DNA from: a bacterium
GTDB taxonomy: Bacteria; KSB1; UBA2214
Length of the DNA: 28,809 nucleotides
NCBI GenBank assembly: GCA_029560815.1
Contig: JAKQKF010000138.1
Span: 1 to 28,809 of the forward strand
Direction: 5' to 3'
In this document: positions 8,348 to 15,918 of the stretch, in pieces
Layout of the letters: the number at the start of each line of letters is the position of its first letter
Numbering within the stretch: the first letter of the stretch is position 1
Translations under genes and position numbers: made by a program
Notes under the pieces: generated by a model
Told to the model about the DNA's origin: nothing
Database searches by the model: none
What the model saw: the letters and a program-made list of their open reading frames with translations, nothing else

Positions 8348-9436
8348 TCAAGCCAAAGTTATTTCGAGGAGATGGGGATAATACTCTTCGAATTCGATAT
8401 AGGTGATATAGATAACACGGCCCCCCTCCCGCGCCAGCGCCGGGTGCTCCTTGCCCGCGTAGATGAGCTGGGGATAAGGCAGGCGGGCGGGATGGCTGCG
8501 GCGCACCTGATAAAGCTCCACCGGTGCGCTCCAGGGGCCCCAGGGTTCCGGGGCGGTGCGGGCGACGATCTTGCCCGAAAGGTCGAGGGAGTGAACCGCC
8601 AGATAGCACCCCAGCCAGGGGTTCCAGGAGACCGACTGCTCGTTGGGCATGCCGTCGAAGAGGGGCACGGCTTCACCGATCCGCGGCGACCAGGCCGGCC
8701 CCGCCTCGTCCGCCGGCGCCGGCGCGCAGAGATATTCATAACCATCCAGCCGGGCGATTTCTTGCCGCCGGACGCGGGCGAGATAGCAGCGCTGGACCAT
8801 GTCTTCTCCCTGCAGAACCCCGTAGAGATAGAGATAATCGCCCGCAGGGGCGAGGGCCGCCGAGGCGAAGTGGGGCTGCTCCGCCGGCCACCAGATGTCG
8901 CTGCCGCCATGGCGGAGGCGCGTGAAGGTCCAGTCGTGAGCATCCCCGGCGGCGACGCCGGAGCCGAGGATGCGAAAATTGACCGGAAAGATCCCCTCCT
9001 CCACGGTCTCGACCTTGACGAAAAAAAGATAGATCCGGTCATCGACCTCGATCCCGTGCAGGCACCATACCCGGATCCAGTCGGGGTCCTCCCCCCTTTC
9101 CAGCGGGATGAGGGGTTTGATCCCGCCACAGCCGTCGAGGAGATAACGGAATTCGCCGATGCCTGCGGGCCCCACCCGGGTGGAAGAGAGCAGACCGGTG
9201 TTGTTGATCATACGCTCGATCCCGGCCACCCCGCTCATATCCGCGTGGCCGACCGGCTTTCCGTCCGGGTACCAGATGCTCTCGCCCGGCCGGCGCGCCC
9301 CGATGAGGGTGTCCCCGAAGAACCAGAGCAGTCCCGCCCGGGTCGGGATGGAGTAGGCCCCGTCCTGCCCCACCATGCGGTGGGGGTTATTCGTGAACTG
9401 GGGGCCAAGGTCGTGTACCGAGGCAATTTTGATCAT
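8348..9436 (-). CDS. DUF4185/DUF5005-like five-bladed beta-propeller, cytoplasmic form
   Basis: A leaderless protein of about 362 residues. It looks like a GH43/GH183-type beta-propeller: GQDGAYSIP (near 25-33), LLWFFGDTLIG (38-48), INNTGLL (79-85), a central repeat of Tyr-Leu-rich blades, GPWSAPVELY, and AGKEHPAL near the end. The same ordered motifs occur in the lipoprotein at 13079-14974, so the two are paralogues. DUF4185 members include endo-D-arabinanases (GH183), which makes a glycosidase role plausible, but I cannot place catalytic residues with certainty. Two ATGs are available (9442 and 9436, MTMIK); I give the inner one, and the outer one is equally possible. It lies within a few bases of the GH38 stop (9447) and is clearly in the same transcript. 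Confidence 0.7.
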   Translation of the reverse strand: MIKIASVHDLGPQFTNNPHRMVGQDGAYSIPTRAGLLWFFGDTLIGARRPGESIWYPDGKPVGHADMSGVAGIERMINNTGLLSSTRVGPAGIGEFRYLLDGCGGIKPLIPLERGEDPDWIRVWCLHGIEVDDRIYLFFVKVETVEEGIFPVNFRILGSGVAAGDAHDWTFTRLRHGGSDIWWPAEQPHFASAALAPAGDYLYLYGVLQGEDMVQRCYLARVRRQEIARLDGYEYLCAPAPADEAGPAWSPRIGEAVPLFDGMPNEQSVSWNPWLGCYLAVHSLDLSGKIVARTAPEPWGPWSAPVELYQVRRSHPARLPYPQLIYAGKEHPALAREGGRVIYITYIEFEEYYPHLLEITLA

Positions 9437-9446
9437 GGTCATCAGC

Positions 9447-12400
9447 TCATGGCTTCTTTTCGATGCCGATGCGCATCAGGCCGTTGGCAGGAAGCGTGAG
9501 GGTGATCGCATTCGTTTGCACCGGCACAGTTCCGAGCGTGCAGCCGAGCAGGTCGAGTTCCGTGACCGCGGCCCCGGCCAGCCAGAGGGCCGACTGCAGG
9601 GTCACCACCTGGCCGGCCTCGGGATCGCTGTTTTGCAGCAGCAGTTCATAGCGGCCGTTCTCCTCCCCGGCGGGGCGCAGCGAGATGATCTTGACCCGGG
9701 GATTGGATGAGGTGAGGTACTGCTGCACCGGTTTCGCGCGGGTGTACCAGCTGCGGCGGGCCAGGGGCTCCGCGGCGGCCTCCCAGCCAAAGGCGGTGAT
9801 ATCGGCCTGCTGCGCATCGGCGGCGGCCAGATGGAAACGGAAAGTGAGGCGGCCCGAGTTCACCTCGTTGCGGTTCCACGATTCAGGAAAATTGTTGACC
9901 AGATTGGCGATGACGGTGCCGGCGTTGTTCAGGGTGTCGAGGGCGAAGACGCGGCAGTCGGGAGAGGCGAGCAGCAAAGTGCCCTCCGCCGTTTCCGCAC
10001 CGAGCGCCCGGCGGATGGAGAAAAAGGTATGGCCGACGCCGCTGAAGCGCTCCTCGAGGGTCGTCAGTCCGCCCAGGGTTTCGCAGCGAATCTCCCCCCC
10101 ACGGGCGTTGAAAGCGAAAGCGAGCCCGTACTCCTCGGTATGTTCGCTCTTTTGCAGCGCTTCCAGGTCGATCTCCACAGCGATGTCGATGCGGTTGAGG
10201 CCGCGCCACAGCCGGAAGGTAATGGTGCGATAGAGTGCTCCGGTGTAGCCCCGGCTGAGCTCTTCATAGACCGGATTTCTGGCGATACCGGGCTCACCGG
10301 CCCAGCCGGCGACGGGGGCGAAGGATTCGTTGAGCTGAAAGCGTTTGCGCAAGGGGAGAAACGAGGGCAAGGCCGCGGCGGGATCCATAAGGGGCCTGCC
10401 GGTGGCCGCGTCGAGGATCTCGATGCCCTTGCCGGTCGAACTGATGCGGTAATATTCATTTTCAATGGCGGGGCCCGAGGCCGCCGGCAGGGCGGCATGG
10501 CCGCGGGCCTGCACGGGCGCAGACCGGCCCTTTTCCGGCTGCGAGTGAGCGCGCTCTTTGCCGGCTGCCGCCCGGTTCTTCTCCGTCAGCGGGCCGGCGG
10601 CGGGCGCGGCCGGGGCCGGCCGGGTGACCAGCTCGAACTGGCGGCTGCCGATACCGGGCAGACCCCTGGCGAGGAAGGAGAGCCTCTCGCCGCTGCGATG
10701 GCCGGGGATTTCTGCACCGCTCGCCAGATCGATCACCGCATAGTCATTGGTGTCGGTGGCGGGAAAATCGATCTCCACCGGGGCTGACCGCTCCCAGGAG
10801 AGGGTATTGTAGACCATAATCCCGTGCGAGTCAAAGCTCTCCTTCGGAGCGGTGAGCCGGTAAAGCAGGCGTTCGCGGAGGGCGCGGGCGCGTTGGGCGG
10901 CGTTGCGGACGTGGTCGTCGCGCACGGCGTCGGTATAGAGGTTCTCTTCACGCGAGCCGAAGCCGTACTCGAGGCCGCTACCGTGGCCGGAAAAACCGAG
11001 CAGATCCTCGTAAACGGCATCGATCTCGCCGGCGCCGGTGCGGGTCTCGGGATGGATGGCTGCGGAGAGAGCGGCGAGGAGTTCGACCCCGGGCAGCTGG
11101 TTCTGCACTGCGCGGTAGCCGGTCATGCGCCGGGTTTCGCCCTGGTAGAGGATATCCCAGTCTGAGGTCCAGTCGCCGCGGCGGGTCTCGAGCAGGGCCG
11201 GGTTTTCGGCGCAAAGGGCGCGGCCGAAATCGTCGAGCGTGGCGATGACGAAGCGCGGCCAGGCGTAGAGGTTATTCCAGCGCAGGGCGTTTTCGTACTG
11301 CGCCAGGGCGATGCCGCTGTTGTCGGAGTAGGCCCCGCTGATGAGGATTTTGGTGAAAGGATAGTCGCGGCGCAGCAGGTTGTGCACGCGGTGCCAGATG
11401 CGGCAGGCGGTCGCCTCGGGTTCGCGTTCAAGCCCGTAGCGCGCCCCTTCAATGTAGGCCTCGGTCAGGTAGAGGAGCAGGGTGTCGCTGCTCGAGCCGG
11501 CCCAGTGGAAGACCTTGGGAAGGCTCTTCTGGAATTTATAGTCGGCGAAAAGCTCGTTGATACCGTCGGCCAGAAAGCGCACCCCGGCCTTGCGCAGATA
11601 CTGGGGCAGGGCCCAGGACTGGCCCGGCACATCGTTATAGACCGCGGCGAAATAGTCGAGGCCGTAGCGCCGTTTGTACTCGCCAGCGATGCGAAAGCTG
11701 GCGGCCATCTCCGCCTCGCTCACCCAGCCGGTGTAGGGATTGGAGTAGATGGGCGAGACCGCGATCCGCCCCGCCCTGATCAGGGCGATGAGGCGGGCAA
11801 AAGCCGCTTCCGAGCGCGCGCGGCGGTAGTTTTCTAGCAGCCACATGGTCTCGATGGTCCAGCGGAAGCTCGAGTCCGCTGCGCACTTTTCGACCGCCTG
11901 GTCAAGGGTCTGGAGCTGGCGTTCGATCACCACCGGCTGGGGGTTGGTATAGCCGATATCCATGTGGGTCAGGGGCATGAAATAGAGCTCGTATCTGGGG
12001 AGGGATTTCAGCTCCACCCTCTGGTTGAGGCTCTCCCCCGCCATTTCGAGCTCGGCCGGCACCTTGACCGGGGCCTCGACGGCCGGCAGATAGAGCTCGC
12101 GCTGGTTGGCCCCGAAAGCGATATCGTTGAGGGTGAATCGGACCTGAGCGTAGGGGATGGATATGACCGCCCGGGTTTTAGCCAGGCGGCCGGAATGGAT
12201 CTCGAGCAGATATTTCTGCACCAGTCCGCCCCGCTTCTTTTTATAGAAAAAGGTGGGCGTGAGCGCAAAGCTGGTCACGGGCTTGCCGGTCCCGACCAGC
12301 TGGCTGATGCCGGCCAGCGGGCTTTTACCCCGGCTGTCGAGGAGGCGGCAGTAAAAACCCCATTCGAAGCGGAGCGGGTCGAAAAAGTCGACCGCATGGT

Positions 12401-12953
12401 TGCGATGCGAGTTGGCGGTGCGGATGAGGAGTCGGTTGTTCCCCTTTTTCAGGGTCACCGGCACGGAAAAGTTGTCCCGGACGGCGTTGCACTCCCTGAG
12501 GGAGTGATAGACGGTTTCGCCGTTGAGGACGATGCGGGTGATGGTGTTGCCGCCGAAGCTCAGGATGGCCTCCCGATTCCGGTCTGCGACCAGTTCCGCG
12601 CAGGCGTAGACGATCTTGGCGTACCAGACCTTCTCGGGGGTGGCGAGGGTCTTCCAGCCGTACCAGGCATTCAGGTCGGTGAAGCCGTCATCACGGGCGC
12701 TGAGATGGAGCCAGGGGCTCTTTTCTTCCGCGAGGCCGGGATTTCGCTCCTCCTCCCCGCTGCGCGGAGCAGCCCGCTCCTCGTCCAGGGGGGCGTCGTC
12801 GGAGAGGTCGCCGAAGCCGACGGTCCTGATTTCAAAGGGACCGTTGGTCAGCCAGGCCTGGAGGCTGCCGTCCGGCCGCAGAGGGAGAATCTCATCGGCC
12901 TGCACAGCGACGGCAAGAATCAGGATGGCGAGAAGAAGCTTGACCGGTTTCAT
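9447..12953 (-). CDS. exported GH38 alpha-mannosidase
   Basis: A 1168-residue protein with a clear signal peptide (about residues 1-19, ending AVQAD). Residues ~80-300 form a beta-sandwich N-terminal region. The GH38 catalytic domain starts with PLTHMDIGY, giving the metal ligands H330 and D332; D441 in YNDVPGQ is the likely nucleophile and metal ligand; H657 in GFSGHGSG may be the second histidine. The GH38 C-terminal domain begins with IENEYYRISSTGKGIE (about 829-844). GH38 enzymes hydrolyse alpha-mannosides with retention, so this is the strongest clue to the sugar used by the locus. A low-complexity Ala/Pro/Gly/Glu-rich segment (778-830) interrupts the join between domains. No strong Shine-Dalgarno precedes the ATG. 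Length is in the upper range for bacterial GH38. Confidence 0.9.
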   Translation of the reverse strand: MKPVKLLLAILILAVAVQADEILPLRPDGSLQAWLTNGPFEIRTVGFGDLSDDAPLDEERAAPRSGEEERNPGLAEEKSPWLHLSARDDGFTDLNAWYGWKTLATPEKVWYAKIVYACAELVADRNREAILSFGGNTITRIVLNGETVYHSLRECNAVRDNFSVPVTLKKGNNRLLIRTANSHRNHAVDFFDPLRFEWGFYCRLLDSRGKSPLAGISQLVGTGKPVTSFALTPTFFYKKKRGGLVQKYLLEIHSGRLAKTRAVISIPYAQVRFTLNDIAFGANQRELYLPAVEAPVKVPAELEMAGESLNQRVELKSLPRYELYFMPLTHMDIGYTNPQPVVIERQLQTLDQAVEKCAADSSFRWTIETMWLLENYRRARSEAAFARLIALIRAGRIAVSPIYSNPYTGWVSEAEMAASFRIAGEYKRRYGLDYFAAVYNDVPGQSWALPQYLRKAGVRFLADGINELFADYKFQKSLPKVFHWAGSSSDTLLLYLTEAYIEGARYGLEREPEATACRIWHRVHNLLRRDYPFTKILISGAYSDNSGIALAQYENALRWNNLYAWPRFVIATLDDFGRALCAENPALLETRRGDWTSDWDILYQGETRRMTGYRAVQNQLPGVELLAALSAAIHPETRTGAGEIDAVYEDLLGFSGHGSGLEYGFGSREENLYTDAVRDDHVRNAAQRARALRERLLYRLTAPKESFDSHGIMVYNTLSWERSAPVEIDFPATDTNDYAVIDLASGAEIPGHRSGERLSFLARGLPGIGSRQFELVTRPAPAAPAAGPLTEKNRAAAGKERAHSQPEKGRSAPVQARGHAALPAASGPAIENEYYRISSTGKGIEILDAATGRPLMDPAAALPSFLPLRKRFQLNESFAPVAGWAGEPGIARNPVYEELSRGYTGALYRTITFRLWRGLNRIDIAVEIDLEALQKSEHTEEYGLAFAFNARGGEIRCETLGGLTTLEERFSGVGHTFFSIRRALGAETAEGTLLLASPDCRVFALDTLNNAGTVIANLVNNFPESWNRNEVNSGRLTFRFHLAAADAQQADITAFGWEAAAEPLARRSWYTRAKPVQQYLTSSNPRVKIISLRPAGEENGRYELLLQNSDPEAGQVVTLQSALWLAGAAVTELDLLGCTLGTVPVQTNAITLTLPANGLMRIGIEKKP

Positions 12954-13021
12954 CGTTGGCTTTCATATTTTCAGATGATCGAAAACCGCAAACAGTGAGC
13001 GGCAGCTTGACGGGTTTCATC
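12937..13021. repeat. duplicated start-region sequence before the GH38 gene
   Basis: An 18-bp sequence, AGCTTGACCGGTTTCATC at 12937-12954 (covering the GH38 start codon, MKPVKL), recurs at 13004-13021 with a single change. The upstream copy also encodes ATG-AAA-CCC-GTC-AAG on the minus strand but in a different frame (67 bp away). It looks like a small local duplication of the gene's start. Confidence 0.7.
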
Positions 13022-13078
13022 AGAACCGGGTATTCCCCTGTCGGCCGTGCAGCCGCCTCCCCCTCACGTCGGGCCCGT

Positions 13079-14974
13079 TCACTGGATCAGCATCATCTTT
13101 CTGGTCTCGCGCCGGCCGGAAGTCTCGAGGGTGTAGAAAAAGAGACCGCTGCTGAGGTTGTGTGGCTGCCAGCGGGTGGTATAGCGGCCGGGAGCAAAGT
13201 TCCGCGCCTCGAGCAGGGTCTCGACCAGCTGGCCGCGGGCGTTATGGATTTTCAGCGTCACCTCCGTCCGCTCCGTGATTTCAAAGGCGATCTCGGTGGC
13301 CGGATTGAAGGGATTGGGATAGTTCTGCAACAAGGCAAAGGCCGCCGGCGGCGGGACCGGCACCGCCACCCCGCTGCCGATACCGGCGGTCGACAGCTTG
13401 ATGAAACGGGGGTGGTAGATATCCGCGATGCGGAGGTTCTCGCCGAAATCGAGGGTGTTGACGTTATAGGTGATGAGCAGGGAGTCGGGATCCGAGAGCG
13501 ATGGGTGGGCCTTGGCGTTATAGATAAAAACGTTGTCCGAAATCTCCACCTCGGGGGCCCTGTAGATCTCCCGGTACATCTCGAAGGGACCGACGGGCGA
13601 GTTGCCGAGGCGGACGGCGACTGAGGAGCCGATCTGGCAGACGAGGATATAGCGGCCATTCAGCTCGGAGAGGCTGAACTCCTGCGAGATGCGGTTGGTG
13701 ATGGCGGCGCTGGCGGTGTGATCGCTGCTCCAGCCGCTCCCGTCCCAGAATCGCCAGGCGGTAAAATCGAGAAACTCTTCGGGCAGGACCCGGCCGGCGA
13801 CGAGGCTCTTGCCCGAGTCATCATCGCGCGGGCCGTAAATGTAGATATAGCCATCAGCCTTGCTGTTGCCGGAGGCGGCGGCGTTGGGCAGGATCGCCTG
13901 GCCGAGGACCGCGGTCAGCTCGCCATCCTTCATGAAGAAGGGCAGATCGCGCTGCTGCACCCCGGCCGGATAGTGATTCTCATCCAGCGTGAAAGAGATC
14001 ACCACCACCCCGGTGAGCTTCCAGTCGAAAGCGCCGCTGCCGGTGGTATGGAGCCGCAGGGCGAAGAGATGGATGAGGGAGTCTATTTTGACCCCGTCCA
14101 TCAGCCAGTAAAAATCGTTGGCAACCGCAGTGGGAGTGGCGGGTGTGAAAACCGCGCGCGGCGAGGTACCGCTCTGGTCCCACATAAAGGCGATGCGGTC
14201 CGGATCGGGCCGGTTGCCCTGCAGGTGGGCGAGGGTGTTGTTGACGATGGTGGAATTGACCCTCCTGCCCGAACCATCGACCTGGCCGATGAAGGTGTCG
14301 CTGAAGATGATGAGATGGTCCTGGCCGTGCGGCTGCTCGCTGCCGTCGAGCGGAATCGAATAGATGCCATCGGCGCCGGTCCAGCCCGAGGTACGCGTCA
14401 CCAGACTCTCCCACGAATCCGACCTGCGGACCTCGTACTCCCCCGCACAGACAGCGCCGGCGGGGAGGGCGATCGGGTTGGGATAGGAAAAGGGGGCCCA
14501 GCCGTCATTGCCGGAGCAGAGCAGATCGGGCGTGGCCTTGGTGACAAGGTAGCCAAGCTTGAAGCAGCCTTCGTTCTCGCCGGTCTGCAGCCTCACCTCG
14601 ATATCGATGGTGAGGGGCGCAGCGGGGGCATAGCCCTGGTCGGAGATCAGGCCGACCCATTTCATCTCGCCCTCGAACTCTTCAGGCGGATAGCAGGCGA
14701 CGAGGGAGTCGGTCCAGGCGGCGCTGTACTCGAGATCGCCGTCGCCGACGGGCGAGGTGTAGACGGCCTCCAGCACCCGCCAGTCGGCGGGCAGGAGGAT
14801 GCCGAGTACCCCCTTGTGGATGTTCGCATCCGCACCGTCCTGGATGGAGAGACGCACCGTGATCTCGCTGTTCTTGTCCGCCGACTCCGGCTGGGTGATC
14901 TGGGTAATCTTGCAGCTGCTGAGTAAAAGCGGCATGACCAGGACCATTCTCTTAATGAGTGCTTTTATTTTCAA
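13079..14974 (-). CDS. lipoprotein with DUF4185/DUF5005-like propeller and T9SS-like C-terminal domain
   Basis: A 631-residue exported protein. A Lys-rich n-region and hydrophobic core end in LLSSC, making Cys21 a lipobox cysteine. Residues ~30-175 look like an all-beta adhesion or binding module. Residues ~195-530 are the propeller: GADGIYSIPL, LIIFSDTFIG, IVNNTLAHL, DGYIYIYG and NAKAHPSLSDP match the leaderless paralogue at 8348-9436 in the same order. The last ~90 residues (from NYPNPFNPATEI to the Lys-rich end) form a FlgD-like/T9SS type A sorting-type domain. The start is TTG at 14974, overlapping the PorV-like stop (TTGA), with AGGA just upstream; the next in-frame ATG would remove the positive n-region. 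Probably a surface glycan-binding or glycan-cleaving protein; activity not demonstrable here. Confidence 0.8.
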   Translation of the reverse strand: MKIKALIKRMVLVMPLLLSSCKITQITQPESADKNSEITVRLSIQDGADANIHKGVLGILLPADWRVLEAVYTSPVGDGDLEYSAAWTDSLVACYPPEEFEGEMKWVGLISDQGYAPAAPLTIDIEVRLQTGENEGCFKLGYLVTKATPDLLCSGNDGWAPFSYPNPIALPAGAVCAGEYEVRRSDSWESLVTRTSGWTGADGIYSIPLDGSEQPHGQDHLIIFSDTFIGQVDGSGRRVNSTIVNNTLAHLQGNRPDPDRIAFMWDQSGTSPRAVFTPATPTAVANDFYWLMDGVKIDSLIHLFALRLHTTGSGAFDWKLTGVVVISFTLDENHYPAGVQQRDLPFFMKDGELTAVLGQAILPNAAASGNSKADGYIYIYGPRDDDSGKSLVAGRVLPEEFLDFTAWRFWDGSGWSSDHTASAAITNRISQEFSLSELNGRYILVCQIGSSVAVRLGNSPVGPFEMYREIYRAPEVEISDNVFIYNAKAHPSLSDPDSLLITYNVNTLDFGENLRIADIYHPRFIKLSTAGIGSGVAVPVPPPAAFALLQNYPNPFNPATEIAFEITERTEVTLKIHNARGQLVETLLEARNFAPGRYTTRWQPHNLSSGLFFYTLETSGRRETRKMMLIQ

Positions 14975-15909
14975 AATATAAATCCTGCTGTAAAGCGGTG
15001 AATGTCATCAAAAACCCGTTCGGACTGGACGAAGGAGTAATCGAGGCGGAGGCTGACCCCGGCCATGGCGGGGGTGATCAGGCCGAAGCCGCACGCGAGC
15101 TTGCCCTCGTCGGTGTTGAAGCGGTAGCCGCCGCGCAGAAAGAGGAGATTATGCAGCTGCAGCTCGGTGCCGATGTTGACGATTTCGACATTGTCGGTGG
15201 GATGGACCAGTTCGGCCCCGAGCGTCCAGGCCATCTCCTCTGATTTGTAGAGTTCGTCGGTGGCGTTGATGCGGAAAAGGAGCGGGGTCCGGTACTCCTG
15301 GTCGACCAGCTCCATATCGGGGCCGAAATGCTGGAGCGAGAAGGCGAGGCGCAGATTGCGGAAGCCGGTGTAATAGAGGGCGCCGATGTCGAAGAGCACG
15401 TTGTTGATACTGTAATTGTCGAGCTTTTCATTGACATATTTGACCTGTCCGCCGATGGAGAGTTTATCGGTAAACATGCGGGCGGCGGAGAGGCCGATCA
15501 TCATGTCCCCCGCGCTCACCATGCGTCCGGTCCCTTCCGGATGGGTGACGGTGGTCTCCTCGAAATCATCGATAGCGAACGAGAGGGCGCTGAAGGCGAC
15601 GGTGAAGGTCTTGAAGGGGATTGCCACCGCAGCGGCGATCTGGCGGCTGTTCACCAGCCAGGTATTGTGGGAGAAGGAGGCCTGATAGCGGGTCGCATAG
15701 GCCAGACCCGCCGGGTTCCAAAAGACCGCGTTGACATCGTTGACGTCGCCGGCGACCGCTTCACCCATGGCGCTCTCGCGCGCGCCGACCCCGATTTTGA
15801 GAAACTGCAGGCCGCCCGAGCCGGTCTTGGCAAAATCAAAGCCGTAATCGTATTGGGCCAGGAGCAGGCACGGCAGCAGCAGTAAGGCAAGGAGTATTTT
15901 TGCTTTCAT
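14971..15909 (-). CDS. PorV/PorQ-like (UPF0164) outer-membrane protein
   Basis: A 312-residue protein with a signal peptide (MKAKILLALLLLPCLLLAQ). Its mature start contains GVGARESAMGEA, then DVNAVFWNPAGLA, the hallmark of the PorV/PorQ/UPF0164 family. The rest alternates beta-strands as in an FadL-like barrel and ends in an aromatic residue (AGFIF), as outer-membrane barrels do. In T9SS bacteria PorV is the shuttle that carries CTD proteins from the translocon; many FCB genomes have several paralogues of unclear role. Here it lies between two genes for proteins with T9SS-like C-terminal domains, overlapping the downstream one by 4 nt, which suggests a dedicated partner. Spacing to the upstream gene is 9 bp. 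Confidence 0.85.
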   Translation of the reverse strand: MKAKILLALLLLPCLLLAQYDYGFDFAKTGSGGLQFLKIGVGARESAMGEAVAGDVNDVNAVFWNPAGLAYATRYQASFSHNTWLVNSRQIAAAVAIPFKTFTVAFSALSFAIDDFEETTVTHPEGTGRMVSAGDMMIGLSAARMFTDKLSIGGQVKYVNEKLDNYSINNVLFDIGALYYTGFRNLRLAFSLQHFGPDMELVDQEYRTPLLFRINATDELYKSEEMAWTLGAELVHPTDNVEIVNIGTELQLHNLLFLRGGYRFNTDEGKLACGFGLITPAMAGVSLRLDYSFVQSERVFDDIHRFTAGFIF

Positions 15910-15918
15910 AGTCGTCTT

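Noticed and set aside
6119..9499. 1126-codon open frame on the plus strand
   Set aside because: It is antisense to the glycosidase and propeller genes, whose motifs are clear. The translation is Gly/Ala/Glu/Asp-rich without domains; long antisense frames are common in GC-rich DNA.
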